Source: Methanobacteriota archaeon (GTDB lineage: Archaea; Halobacteriota; Methanosarcinia; Methanosarcinales; Methanosarcinaceae). From it: a stretch of 11,281 bases of DNA. Within the stretch, counting starts at the first letter, position 1. Every line of letters begins with the position of its first letter. The translations under genes were made by a program, and so were the position numbers. Below the pieces are notes generated by a model, which saw nothing but the letters and a program-made list of their open reading frames with translations, did not search any database and was not told the DNA's origin. This document shows positions 1-7,632 of the stretch, piece after piece. Location: contig JAUPKV010000248.1 in the NCBI GenBank assembly GCA_030837265.1, positions 1-11,281 on the forward strand, given 5' to 3'.

Positions 1-2834
1 TCATGGTTTGGATTCTGCTCAGTTGACGTATATCCGTCTCCAAATTCCCAGTACCATTGTGTTGCATTTATGGACAGGTCGGTAAACTGTACAGAGAAGG
101 GCGCAGAACCATTTGCCACACTACTGCTGAAGTTTGCTACAATTGATGCCGGTCTAAATGCTTGAAAAGCCCCGGTAAACAACCCGAAAGCTGTAGGATG
201 AATTCCAACTTTCACCTCACCCGAAACCATGTTGGTCTCAGTGTCAATCACTGTGACAGTATTGCCAATAGTATCGTAGCTGCCAGCGTTTGCCACATAT
301 ACTTTTGTCCCATCCAGACTGAATGCCACTCCGAAAGGATTGCTTCCCACTAATATAGTGTCCGTAATAGCATTTGTGGTGGTGTCGATCACGGATAAAG
401 TGTTGCTTTTATAATTCGCCACATATATTTTAGTTCCATCCGGGCTAAGCGCGATTCCCCAGGGATTGCTTCCTACAGGCACAGTGACTGTAATATTATT
501 TGTGGCAGTGTCAATTACTGAAATAGTGCCTGTATAGTTGGTTGAACTATCACTGTCCGAGTTTGCCACATATATCTTTGTTCCATCTTTATTGACTATT
601 ACTCCTTTTGGATGGCTTCCTACATTCACTGTAGCCATAACTGTATTTGTAGTTGTGTTAATTACAGAAACAGTATTATTATAATAATTCGTCACATATA
701 CTCTTGTTCCTGTGGGGTCAACCGTAATTCCGTAAGGCCTTCCTACAGATGTCGTGGCTGTGACTTTTTGTGTGGCGGTGTTAATTACAGAAACTGTACT
801 GTCTGCCATGTTTGCCACGTATACCTTTGTTCCTGATGGGTTGACTGCAACTCCGATGGGACAGGGTCCTACAGGCACCGTTGCTGTAATGCTATTTATA
901 GCGGTGTCAATTACTGAGACTGTGCTGTCCATCGTGTTTGCCACATATGCCTCTGTTCCCTCCGGATTGACTGCAACTCCGGAAGGACAGGTTCCTACAG
1001 GCACCGTGGCTATAACGTTATTTGTGGCAATGTCAATAACTGAAACTGAATTGCTAGCGTAATTTGAAATATATGCACATGGCGAAGCTGTTTTCAGAAC
1101 ATTAATTCTTGCACTTTTTGAGTCAGTGCCATTTCCGTTACTTGCTGTCAGGTTAACGGTATAAGTTCCTGCAGCAGCGTAAGTATGCGTTGGATTTCGA
1201 TCGGTTGAATCTGATCCGTCTCCAAAATCCCAAAACCAGGACTCAGGATTTCCAATACTTTTATCAATGAATTTCATAGCCAATGATTTCGGATCAGATG
1301 GTTTGTTCACAGTAAAAGCAGCTATCGGTTTACCAGATTCGGTTACACTGATATAATTATATTTTGTTATTAACCCATTACCGCCGCGATCATCGTACTC
1401 CAGCTTCACTGTGTACTTTCCGGGTTTTTCGTATGTATGTGTAGTATATTCCGAGATTAATCCATTATCATCAAATGGATCGATGGATATACTGCTGGTA
1501 CTGCCATCACCAAAATACCAAGTTTTCCATATCCCAGCTGCGCCGTCATCTTTAAATAATACGGTCAACGGTGCAGTTCCTGATCTTACGTCAGATGAGA
1601 AATAAGCAGGATGGACAAATCCACTACCTTCATTGATAAGTACATATCCATATTTGCTTGTTGCATTACTTCCAGCATTATTCATAACAGTGAGGTTGAC
1701 AGTATATCCTCCTTCTGCTCCATAAGCATGGATTGGATTTTTCTCGGTCGAGGAATTACCATCACCAAAGTCCCAAAACCAGGAAGTGGGTGAACCGGTG
1801 CTATTGTCGAAGAATGATATTACGTTATTCGATAAAGAGATACCATACATCGCTAATTCTTCTGCTTCGGGGGAATAAAAGTCTGCAACTGGTTTTTCAA
1901 GATTGAGCTCATAAAGATAAATATCTCTAACTTCCCCAACTTCCGGATTACTTCGACTATCCGTATATACGATTTTATCTCCATAAATGGATGGACCAAA
2001 TGCACAGGTGCTGGTAGTTATACGGGTTGTTCCGGAAGTAGATCTATCGTACATATAGATATCAGTATGACCCGGAGAGTATACATCTCCCTGGTCACAT
2101 ATTGTATAAACTATAAGATTGCCATAAATTGCGGGCTGACTTGCATTTCCATTGTTAGTGACCTGAGTTTTTTTGTGGGACGCAATGTCATACATATAAA
2201 CGTTGGCTGATTCTGTCCACACCACGATATTTCCATAAATCTCAAGTTCTGATTCGGGTATTGAATTTTGAGTAGATGCCAGTATGCTTGTTTGATGAGT
2301 AGAGATATCATATTTGCGGATATCGTAACCATTGTTACTGTTAGTTTGAGACCATACGACCTGTTTATCATATATTGCAGGAGAACTGTAAACACTTGCG
2401 ATCTTAGTTTCTCCGCGAACACTGATATCGTAGAGGTAAATACCATCGTCTTTAGTATAGACTATATAATTTCCATAAATGTCAGGGAGACTTCCCGATT
2501 TGATCTTAGTTACGTAATCGGTAGAAATGTCATACAAATAAACACCTTCCCCATCGTCACCTGACCATACGACTTTATTCCCATACACATTAACTACTAA
2601 AGATCCATACATACCATTACCATTAATGCCTGTTATTTTTCCGGTATTCAAATCGAAAGCATGTACATCATTTCCTGTGGTCTCTGTCCAAAAAACGTAG
2701 TTACCAGAGATTGCCGTGCGCTGTGTTAATCGTTCACCGTTTGTGAGTTGAGTTTCTTTACCAGCCGATGCAACTGTCACAAAAATTAAAGCAAAAATGA
2801 AAATCAAAAGCATTGAAAAAATTTTGTTTCTCAT
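1..2834 (-). CDS. Large exported surface protein: TolB-like propeller, PKD domains, YVTN propeller (C-terminus outside window)
   Basis: The frame reads without a stop from ATG at 2834 to the left edge (944 codons). A GGGGAG site lies 6 bases before the ATG. Residues 1-24 form a signal peptide ending in VASA. Residues about 25-313 hold seven blades of the type IYGNxVVW...YxYDIS...TxIT, as in TolB-like propellers. PKD domains follow at about 315-408 (WFWDFGDG present), 412-498 (divergent, WYFGDG) and 500-580 (WFWDFGDG). Residues about 582-890 are seven YVTN repeats of about 42 residues (VYVAN...SVIDTATN...VPVG...GVAVNP.GTK), and a fourth PKD domain begins near 895 (WYWEFGDG). Many N-x-S/T sites suggest glycosylation. 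Proteins of this build are common on Methanosarcina cell surfaces and are thought to serve in the S-layer or in adhesion; ligand and role are unknown. The C-terminus, where an anchor would sit, is not visible. Confidence 0.93.
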   Translation of the reverse strand, partial: MRNKIFSMLLIFIFALIFVTVASAGKETQLTNGERLTQRTAISGNYVFWTETTGNDVHAFDLNTGKITGINGNGMYGSLVVNVYGNKVVWSGDDGEGVYLYDISTDYVTKIKSGSLPDIYGNYIVYTKDDGIYLYDISVRGETKIASVYSSPAIYDKQVVWSQTNSNNGYDIRKYDISTHQTSILASTQNSIPESELEIYGNIVVWTESANVYMYDIASHKKTQVTNNGNASQPAIYGNLIVYTICDQGDVYSPGHTDIYMYDRSTSGTTRITTSTCAFGPSIYGDKIVYTDSRSNPEVGEVRDIYLYELNLEKPVADFYSPEAEELAMYGISLSNNVISFFDNSTGSPTSWFWDFGDGNSSTEKNPIHAYGAEGGYTVNLTVMNNAGSNATSKYGYVLINEGSGFVHPAYFSSDVRSGTAPLTVLFKDDGAAGIWKTWYFGDGSTSSISIDPFDDNGLISEYTTHTYEKPGKYTVKLEYDDRGGNGLITKYNYISVTESGKPIAAFTVNKPSDPKSLAMKFIDKSIGNPESWFWDFGDGSDSTDRNPTHTYAAAGTYTVNLTASNGNGTDSKSARINVLKTASPCAYISNYASNSVSVIDIATNNVIATVPVGTCPSGVAVNPEGTEAYVANTMDSTVSVIDTAINSITATVPVGPCPIGVAVNPSGTKVYVANMADSTVSVINTATQKVTATTSVGRPYGITVDPTGTRVYVTNYYNNTVSVINTTTNTVMATVNVGSHPKGVIVNKDGTKIYVANSDSDSSTNYTGTISVIDTATNNITVTVPVGSNPWGIALSPDGTKIYVANYKSNTLSVIDTTTNAITDTILVGSNPFGVAFSLDGTKVYVANAGSYDTIGNTVTVIDTETNMVSGEVKVGIHPTAFGLFTGAFQAFRPASIVANFSSSVANGSAPFSVQFTDLSINATQWYWEFGDGYTSTEQNPNH
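161..1090 (-). repeat. Seven tandem YVTN-propeller coding repeats, about 126 bases each
   Basis: The codons for the (V/I)YVAN strand recur at + strand positions near 292, 418, 565, 691, 814, 940 and 1066 (the last is degenerate, AYISN). Spacing is 126 bases except for one unit of 147 (seven extra codons, rich in Asp, Ser and Asn) and one of 123. Seven units would close one seven-bladed propeller. The units resemble each other at DNA level, so recombination between blades is possible. Confidence 0.9.
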
Positions 2835-2920
2835 CCAAATCTCCCCAAAATATCATACATAAGTCAAATGATATTGAGCTTCGCTAAGTAGCTATTATAA
2901 TAAACAGTATGGATTGAGGG

Positions 2921-2938
2921 TATTTAAAATTATTTATA
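2921..2938 (-). promoter_or_regulatory. Candidate TATA boxes for the surface-protein gene
   Basis: On the minus strand TATAAATA (2938-2931) and TTTAAATA (2928-2921) both resemble archaeal TATA boxes. Transcription would begin near 2900-2910, giving a leader of about 65-75 bases that ends in the GGGGAG ribosome site. Which box is used cannot be decided. The rest of 2835-3132 is AT-rich, and I see no gene in it. Confidence 0.45.
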
Positions 2939-3132
2939 CAGTACTTGAAAATAAGTTGTAAAAAAGCGAAATAATTATTTAGGTCATCAATAGTGTTAAT
3001 CTTGCTTTATTTAGATTGTCAAAGTGAACGAGAGCATATAAAGAAGAGTAAATTTAGTTGTTCAAAACCTAAATGGTTTTTTGGATTGACTAACACTGAA
3101 TAGTTAAAACTAAACAGGAAAATAAGAATGAT

Positions 3133-3339
3133 TCATGGTTGTTCTATATAATTTGCTTTTATGATATTTTGTAATGCCCATATGGCAAGAGGCATTGTTA
3201 AAAGTGCTGAGGTTACAGCTCTTATGTTAAGATTGTAATTTTGGAATTTTAATGTGAGAATAAATAGAATTGTAGCGAAGGCTATTAACCATAGGATTAT
3301 TATTGCTTCCGGTTTTTCCACAGCTTTCACTCTTTCCAT
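3133..3339 (-). CDS. Small two-helix membrane protein, unknown function
   Basis: This 68-residue frame has a short charged N-terminus and two hydrophobic stretches at about residues 11-31 and 40-60, with a positively charged Arg at 40 just before the second. It has no cysteine or other obvious motif and I do not recognise a family. A TATA-like box (TTTATATG, 3402-3395) lies about 60 bases upstream, which supports transcription. GGGG abuts the ATG and so cannot act as its ribosome site; a GTG at codon 4 (3330) lies about 7 bases from GGGGAT and may be the true start, giving 65 residues. It stands alone between the surface-protein gene and the SdpI-family gene. It could be a chance frame, but the promoter and the regular helix pattern make a real gene somewhat more likely. 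Confidence 0.5.
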   Translation of the reverse strand: MERVKAVEKPEAIIILWLIAFATILFILTLKFQNYNLNIRAVTSALLTMPLAIWALQNIIKANYIEQP

Positions 3340-3394
3340 CCCCTATATTTTTAATAAGATGTTTTGAAAATGTTACTTTATTTGATGAGATAAA

Positions 3395-3402
3395 CATATA
3401 AA
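3395..3402 (-). promoter_or_regulatory. TATA box for the small membrane ORF
   Basis: TTTATATG on the minus strand; the same octamer precedes the PPK2-family gene at 10356-10349. Transcription would start near 3373, giving a leader of about 34 bases. Confidence 0.4.
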
Positions 3403-3549
3403 GATCTTTGTAATTATATTTTCACATAATTATTATATTAATAACTGGATAAAACAATGCGGTTTAAGCTATAGGTTTTCTTAGAATATTCAACCATCCT
3501 TTTTTTGTGCTAATATATTTTTAAATTTTCAAACTTGTGTAAATATTGC

Positions 3550-3640
3550 AGGATTTCTTTGCGGTTGGTAAGCCTGTAACAGCTCAATCGTGGTCCAATC
3601 ATTCCGCCCGGTTAAGAGCCTTAGTTGGACTTAACAAATG
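3550..3640 (+). ncRNA. GC-rich island, candidate structured RNA (or remnant of a lost gene)
   Basis: This stretch is near 50% GC, while the DNA on both sides is strongly AT-rich. It can fold: GCGG-TTGG (3561-3568) pairs with CCAA (3595-3598) and CCGC (3604-3607) across a 5-base bulge, and GTTAAG (3611-3616) pairs exactly with CTTAAC (3630-3635). A TATA-like element (TATATT, about 3514-3519) sits at the right distance for a start near 3540. In AT-rich archaeal genomes such GC islands often mark non-coding RNA. Short frames exist on both strands (about 25-31 codons) but neither is recognisable, so a decayed coding remnant, or a leader of the downstream SdpI-family gene, remains possible. It is not a tRNA. 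Confidence 0.3.
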
Positions 3641-3676
3641 ATAAATCCTTAGAATTACGTCCAAGTTTCCTCATTT

Positions 3677-3684
3677 TTATATAA
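3677..3684 (+). promoter_or_regulatory. TATA-like box close to the SdpI-family start
   Basis: TTTATATA ends 22 bases before the ATG at 3707. Transcription would begin at or next to the ATG, which would make a leaderless message. A weak AAGGTC lies 13 bases from the ATG, too far to be a convincing ribosome site, which fits a leaderless start. Confidence 0.45.
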
Positions 3685-3706
3685 TTGAAAGGTCTTAATA
3701 GATTTC

Positions 3707-4360
3707 ATGCGAAAAACTACCTTCGTAGTCGTAGGTCTGATCCTTCTTTCCTTTATCCTTTCGATTTATTTTTATCCGCAGGTGCCTGAGCAGATGGCAA
3801 CTCATTGGGATTCTCAGGGAGAAGTAAACGGCTACATGTCAAAGCTATGGGGGCTTTTTTTTACGCCGGTAGTAATTGCAGGCATTGCAGCTTTATTCCT
3901 GGTCATTCCAAGAATAGACCCTAAGAAAGAAAATATAGAAAAATTCCGGAAATATTATGACGGGTTTGTTATTATCTTTCTTCTTTTTATGGTTGCTGTC
4001 CATCTCCAGATCTTGCTCTGGAACGTAGGAATTCAGATAAGCCCGAACATAGTACTTCCGGCAGGTACGGGACTTTTATTTTATTATATGGGAATTCTTA
4101 TTGAGAATGCGGACAGAAATTGGTTTGTCGGCATCCGAACTCCATGGACCCTTAGCAGTGATAGGGTATGGAAGAAGACTAACCAGCTTGGAGGAAAGCT
4201 GTTTAAGCTCGCAGGAATAGTTGCTATATCAGGAACTTTTTTCCCCAGGTTTGCAATTTTTTTTATTGTCATTCCTGTGCTCCTTGTTGCAGGGTTCACG
4301 GTTGTTTATTCCTATTATGAATATATTCAAGATTGTAAGGAACATGGGCAGCAGCCCTAA
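3707..4360 (+). CDS. SdpI-family (DUF1648) integral membrane protein
   Basis: The 217 residues carry both family signatures. Near the N-terminus, after helix 1 (about 5-23), is the DUF1648 pattern P..MATHWD..GEVNGYMSK (residues 27-45). In the second half is the SdpI pattern NWFVGIRTPWTLSSDRVW..TN..GGK (138-164). Hydrophobic stretches near 48-68, 84-106, 115-132, 165-180 and 183-205 bring the total to six helices. In Bacillus, SdpI gives immunity to the SdpC toxin and signals to the repressor SdpR; most other members have no known role. No toxin or ArsR-type regulator gene lies next to it here, so immunity is not supported. It converges on the 87-residue gene of the copper block, with only 9 bases between the two stops and no visible terminator, so the two transcripts probably overlap. 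Confidence 0.88.
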   Translation: MRKTTFVVVGLILLSFILSIYFYPQVPEQMATHWDSQGEVNGYMSKLWGLFFTPVVIAGIAALFLVIPRIDPKKENIEKFRKYYDGFVIIFLLFMVAVHLQILLWNVGIQISPNIVLPAGTGLLFYYMGILIENADRNWFVGIRTPWTLSSDRVWKKTNQLGGKLFKLAGIVAISGTFFPRFAIFFIVIPVLLVAGFTVVYSYYEYIQDCKEHGQQP

Positions 4361-4369
4361 ACATAATTA

Positions 4370-4633
4370 TCATCTTAGAACATTTTCGCCTTTCTTTCTC
4401 TTTTCAAACCAATCCATGACTCGAGGCCAGAGAGATAGTGAAATTATCATTGCAACCGCAAAGACAAAAATGGAGCCTGCAGCCATGTCTACAAGAGTAT
4501 AAGCATGTCCCCCTCTCAATGTATTAGTCGAAATAGCCCCAAAAAGAAACAGGAGTACAAGCATAGTTGAGGTAGCAATACTTGATAAAAGTACTAATTT
4601 GGGCCTGCTCTCTTTTGAATCCGGTTTTACCAT
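4370..4633 (-). CDS. Small two-helix membrane protein downstream of copA
   Basis: The 87 residues have hydrophobic stretches at about 13-35 and 49-69, a charged N-terminus and a basic C-terminal tail (EKRKKGE). I recognise no family. There is no cysteine; the only histidine (43) and a few methionines give weak grounds for metal binding. The start is well supported: GGTGA at 4644-4640 lies 6 bases before the ATG, and the whole gap to the copA stop is 14 bases. It is therefore very likely translated from the copA message and may be an accessory or stabilising subunit of the ATPase; that role is inferred only from position. Confidence 0.75.
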   Translation of the reverse strand: MVKPDSKESRPKLVLLSSIATSTMLVLLFLFGAISTNTLRGGHAYTLVDMAAGSIFVFAVAMIISLSLWPRVMDWFEKRKKGENVLR

Positions 4634-4647
4634 ATTAATTCACCGCT

Positions 4648-7503
4648 TTATTTAATCTTGCTCCTCTTCATTAACAGGGAGTTTGTGGTTACTGAGACTG
4701 AACTGAGTGCCATGAAGGCAGCCGCAAGTTCAGGTGTAATCAGAATTTTATGAAAGAAGGGATAAAGAATCCCGGCTGCAATAGGAATTCCTATCGTATT
4801 ATATCCGAAAGCCCAGGTAAGATTTTCTTTAATCTTGCGGATGGTAAGCCGACTGAGTTTGAGGGCTGCAACTACATCTAGAAGGTCATTTTTGATAAGC
4901 ACGATTTTTGCGGATTCCATTGCTACGTCCGTGCCTGCGCCCATTGCAATTCCCACATCGGATTGAATCAGGGCAGGAGCGTCATTAATGCCATCGCCTA
5001 CCATTCCGACAAGTTTTCCTTCCTTCTGTAGTTTCTTGATTTCATTTGCCTTATCCTCGGGCAGCACTTCGGCAAGCACTCTCGGAATCCCTACTTCCGT
5101 TGCAATTGCACTGGCTGTAATTGCATTGTCGCCGGTTATCATTACTACCTCAATACCCATTTTTTTAAGAGTTTCAACCGCTTCTTTAGAGTTCTCTTTA
5201 AGGGTATCGGCAACTGCAACAAGACCAATTATTTCATTTCCGGAAGCTGCAAGCATTGCAGTTTTCCCGTTTTCTTCAAACGTACGCATTTTTGCTTCCA
5301 GCTCTTTAAAGGAAATCCCATTTTCTTCCATAAGCTTTCGAGTGCCAAGTAAAATTCTTTTTCCTTCAAAATAGGCTTCTATTCCTTTTCCTGGAATGGA
5401 CCTGAATTTTTCGGCTTTTGCAGGGTTGATTCCCCTTTCCCCAGTTCCTTTTACTATAGCTTCCCCTAGAGGATGCTCTGAGCCTTTTTCTGCTGTTGCT
5501 GCTATAAAAAGGACTTCTGTTTCATTATGTCCGGGAGCAGGGTATAAATCCGTAAGTTTTGGAGTTCCTTCCGTAAGTGTTCCGGTCTTGTCAAAAACTA
5601 TAGTATCAAGCTTATGTGCCCTTTCAAGAGCTTCTCCGCCTTTTATAAGGATTCCGTTCTCCGCACCTTTGCCCGTACCTACCATTATGGCTGCAGGAGT
5701 TGCAAGCCCGACGGCACACGGACAGGAAATCACAAGGACAGTAATTGCGATAAGCAAAGAAAAAAGAAATGGGCTAATTCCCCCTAGAGCTACGGAAGTT
5801 CCTACACCGTAGTTCCAATAGCCTATAAAGAACCAGTAAAAGAACGCCAGAAGGGCAATAATATGAACTGCCACTATGAAATTGCCTGCAAAAACATCTG
5901 CAACCCTCTGTATGGGAGCTTTTGTGGTTTGTGCAGTTTCTACAAGCCTGATTATCTGAGCAAGGGCAGTATCAGCCCCAACCTTTGTAGTCCTGAATCT
6001 GAATGACCCTGTCCTGTTCAGGGTAGCTCCGATAACAGTATCTCCTGGGTTTTTTTCTACAGGGATACTTTCTCCGGTAAGCATTGATTCGTCTACAGCC
6101 GAGTTTCCTTCCAGCACAACACCGTCAACAGGGATTTTTTCTCCAGGCCTGACAACGACTATGTCGCCAACTACAACTTCTTCTACAGGAACTTCCTTTT
6201 CTTCACCATTAACAAGGATTCTGGATGTCTTTGCCCTGAGCCCCATAAGTTTCCGAATAGCTTCGGACGTCCGGCCTCTTGCCCTGGCTTCCAGGTACCT
6301 GCCAAGGACGATGAAAATAATCAGAAAAGCTACAGTATCATAATAAAGGCTGTTATATCCCGGGCCAAGCTCAAGAAAAGTTGCTGCCACACTGATGAAG
6401 TATGCTGATCCGGTTCCTGCTGCAATCAACAGGTTCATGTCAGTTACACCGTACCTGAAGCCCTTTATAGCCCCGACAAAAAACTGCCTGCCGGGGAAAA
6501 GCAAAATAAGAGTAGACAGTACAAAAAGCACAATATGGTTAGAAAGGAACATGGGTACAAATGAGAGAGACGGAAACATCATACTCATGTTCCCAAGACC
6601 AACTGGAATTCCCAGTACGATGGCCAGGATCAGGTTATTCCTTTGCTTCTTGATTTCAGTATCTCTGGAACTTTGCTCCCTATCTTCATACTCAACGGTT
6701 TCGGTCCTGACAGAAGCCCCATACCCTATTCCCTGAACCGCAGCAATTATCTCCCTTACGGAAATGCGAGATGAATCAAACTCTACAAATGCCTTTTCGA
6801 GCGGGAAACTTACCGAGGCTGAAATAACGCCCTCTTTTTTATTAAGAACTTTTTCGATATTTGCGGCACAGGCTGCACAGCTCATGCCCTGAAGAACGAG
6901 AGTAACTTTATCTTTCTCTACTTTGTACCCGATGGATTCGATAGCTTCCTCAATTTCGCCGGAAGAGATTAAAGAAGGCTCGAAACTGACTTTTGCCCTG
7001 CCTAATTCCAGATTGACAGCTATGGAATCTACACCTTCCTTTTTCTTCAATACTTTTTCTATGTTCAGGGCACAGGCCGAACAGGTCATGCCAGAAACTC
7101 CCAGGGTTATCTCTTTTAAGCCTGTTTTTTGAACTGGACTACTGAAAGTTTCTTTTTCTGTTGGAGTGCATTCCTGCATAACAAGAGGACATACCTGAGA
7201 ACTCTGTTCCGGTTCTTGCAATGAAGTATCAGCAATTTTTGAAGCTTCTTCATTAGCATTTGCCAGAGACTCTTTTGCTTCCTCCTCTGTAATTTCATCC
7301 TTTTCAGTAGAGTACCCTGCTTTTTGAATAGCTTCTTTTATATCCTCCAGGCTGAGTTTTTGAGGATTAAAACTAATAGTCGCATGTTCAGCTTCCAGAT
7401 TCACCTCAACTGATTCGACTCCTTCAAGTGAAGAAATAGCATCAGCTACCCTTTTCTGGCAATGACCGCAAGTCATGCCGTAGACCCCTATAGTTGTTTC
7501 CAT
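4648..7503 (-). CDS. copA: Cu(+)-exporting P1B-type ATPase (CopA)
   Basis: This 951-residue protein pumps Cu(I) out of the cytoplasm using ATP. Three N-terminal HMA domains carry MTCGHC (10-15), MTCSAC (139-144) and MSCAAC (207-212). Eight helices are expected, near 288-307, 322-337, 354-374, 386-402, 541-562, 575-600, 896-913 and 922-943. Key motifs are TGES (476-479), the transport site CPC (594-596), DKTGT with the phosphorylated Asp638, HP (677-678) and GDGIND (836-841). YN (901-902) and MxxSS (931-935) are the helix 7 and 8 signatures of Cu(+) pumps. The first HMA domain is of the chaperone-like CGHC kind and is separated from the second by an acidic linker of about 60 residues holding two more cysteines (105, 112). 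No clear ribosome site precedes the ATG at 7503. The chaperone gene lies 118 bases upstream on the same strand. Ag(+) export is also possible. Confidence 0.97.
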   Translation of the reverse strand: METTIGVYGMTCGHCQKRVADAISSLEGVESVEVNLEAEHATISFNPQKLSLEDIKEAIQKAGYSTEKDEITEEEAKESLANANEEASKIADTSLQEPEQSSQVCPLVMQECTPTEKETFSSPVQKTGLKEITLGVSGMTCSACALNIEKVLKKKEGVDSIAVNLELGRAKVSFEPSLISSGEIEEAIESIGYKVEKDKVTLVLQGMSCAACAANIEKVLNKKEGVISASVSFPLEKAFVEFDSSRISVREIIAAVQGIGYGASVRTETVEYEDREQSSRDTEIKKQRNNLILAIVLGIPVGLGNMSMMFPSLSFVPMFLSNHIVLFVLSTLILLFPGRQFFVGAIKGFRYGVTDMNLLIAAGTGSAYFISVAATFLELGPGYNSLYYDTVAFLIIFIVLGRYLEARARGRTSEAIRKLMGLRAKTSRILVNGEEKEVPVEEVVVGDIVVVRPGEKIPVDGVVLEGNSAVDESMLTGESIPVEKNPGDTVIGATLNRTGSFRFRTTKVGADTALAQIIRLVETAQTTKAPIQRVADVFAGNFIVAVHIIALLAFFYWFFIGYWNYGVGTSVALGGISPFLFSLLIAITVLVISCPCAVGLATPAAIMVGTGKGAENGILIKGGEALERAHKLDTIVFDKTGTLTEGTPKLTDLYPAPGHNETEVLFIAATAEKGSEHPLGEAIVKGTGERGINPAKAEKFRSIPGKGIEAYFEGKRILLGTRKLMEENGISFKELEAKMRTFEENGKTAMLAASGNEIIGLVAVADTLKENSKEAVETLKKMGIEVVMITGDNAITASAIATEVGIPRVLAEVLPEDKANEIKKLQKEGKLVGMVGDGINDAPALIQSDVGIAMGAGTDVAMESAKIVLIKNDLLDVVAALKLSRLTIRKIKENLTWAFGYNTIGIPIAAGILYPFFHKILITPELAAAFMALSSVSVTTNSLLMKRSKIK

Positions 7504-7507
7504 GGAT

Positions 7508-7517
7508 ATGGCGCCAT
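7508..7517. promoter_or_regulatory. Perfect 10-base palindrome just before copA
   Basis: ATGGCGCCAT is self-complementary and lies 4 bases upstream of the copA start codon. It could be a regulator site or a small hairpin in the message around the start. Its ATG is out of frame with copA. Confidence 0.3.
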
Positions 7518-7557
7518 CCGCATTTTTAAGGGCTTCCCGGAGCTAAGAATTTTTCGG

Positions 7558-7567
7558 GTTCCGGAAC
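7558..7567. promoter_or_regulatory. Candidate operator palindrome at the copA transcription start
   Basis: GTTCCGGAAC is a perfect palindrome. It falls about where transcription from the TATA-like box at 7586-7579 should begin, the usual place for an archaeal repressor site. A similar, imperfect element (GCTTCCCGGAGC) sits at 7532-7543, about 25 bases further downstream, so there may be two sites. No regulator gene is in the window. Confidence 0.4.
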
Positions 7568-7578
7568 AAATTAACATT

Positions 7579-7586
7579 TATTTAAA
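7579..7586 (-). promoter_or_regulatory. TATA box, candidate copA promoter
   Basis: TTTAAATA on the minus strand, preceded by a purine-rich GAAAC that could serve as a BRE. It implies a start near 7557 and a leader of about 55 bases. copA could therefore be transcribed on its own as well as from the chaperone promoter. Confidence 0.45.
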
Positions 7587-7603
7587 GTTTCTTTCTAATT
7601 CAT

Positions 7604-7632
7604 AAACTATCAAAATACTGTTCAGATAGTTT
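7604..7632 (-). other. Stem-loop spanning the chaperone stop codon
   Basis: AAACTATC (7604-7611) and GATAGTTT (7625-7632) are an exact 8-base inverted repeat with a 13-base loop, and the TGA at 7624-7622 lies in the loop. There is no T-run behind it, so a simple terminator is unlikely. It could mark processing or partial termination between chaperone and ATPase. Confidence 0.4.

Noticed and set aside
754..1062. Open frame of 102 codons on the plus strand
   Set aside because: It is antisense to the YVTN repeats and its own repeats only mirror theirs; the minus frame makes clear protein sense.
161..1090. CRISPR-like array
   Set aside because: The spaced similar segments are coding repeats of about 126 bases in one reading frame, not short identical repeats with unique spacers.
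2111..2446. Minus-strand open frame of 111 codons inside the surface-protein gene
   Set aside because: It is in a different frame from the propeller blades, which read through the same stretch without a break.
3064..3082. Hairpin AAAACC/GGTTTT with T-run as a terminator
   Set aside because: The six-base stem is mostly A-T pairs and no gene on the plus strand ends before it, so it is probably chance in AT-rich DNA.
3561..3635. tRNA gene in the GC-rich island
   Set aside because: The stems do not make a cloverleaf; no 7-bp acceptor stem, T-arm sequence or anticodon arm is present.
4988..5812. Two long plus-strand open frames (4988-5374 and 5396-5812)
   Set aside because: They lie opposite the conserved ATPase motifs of copA, are Ser/Pro-rich as antisense frames tend to be, and lack ribosome sites.
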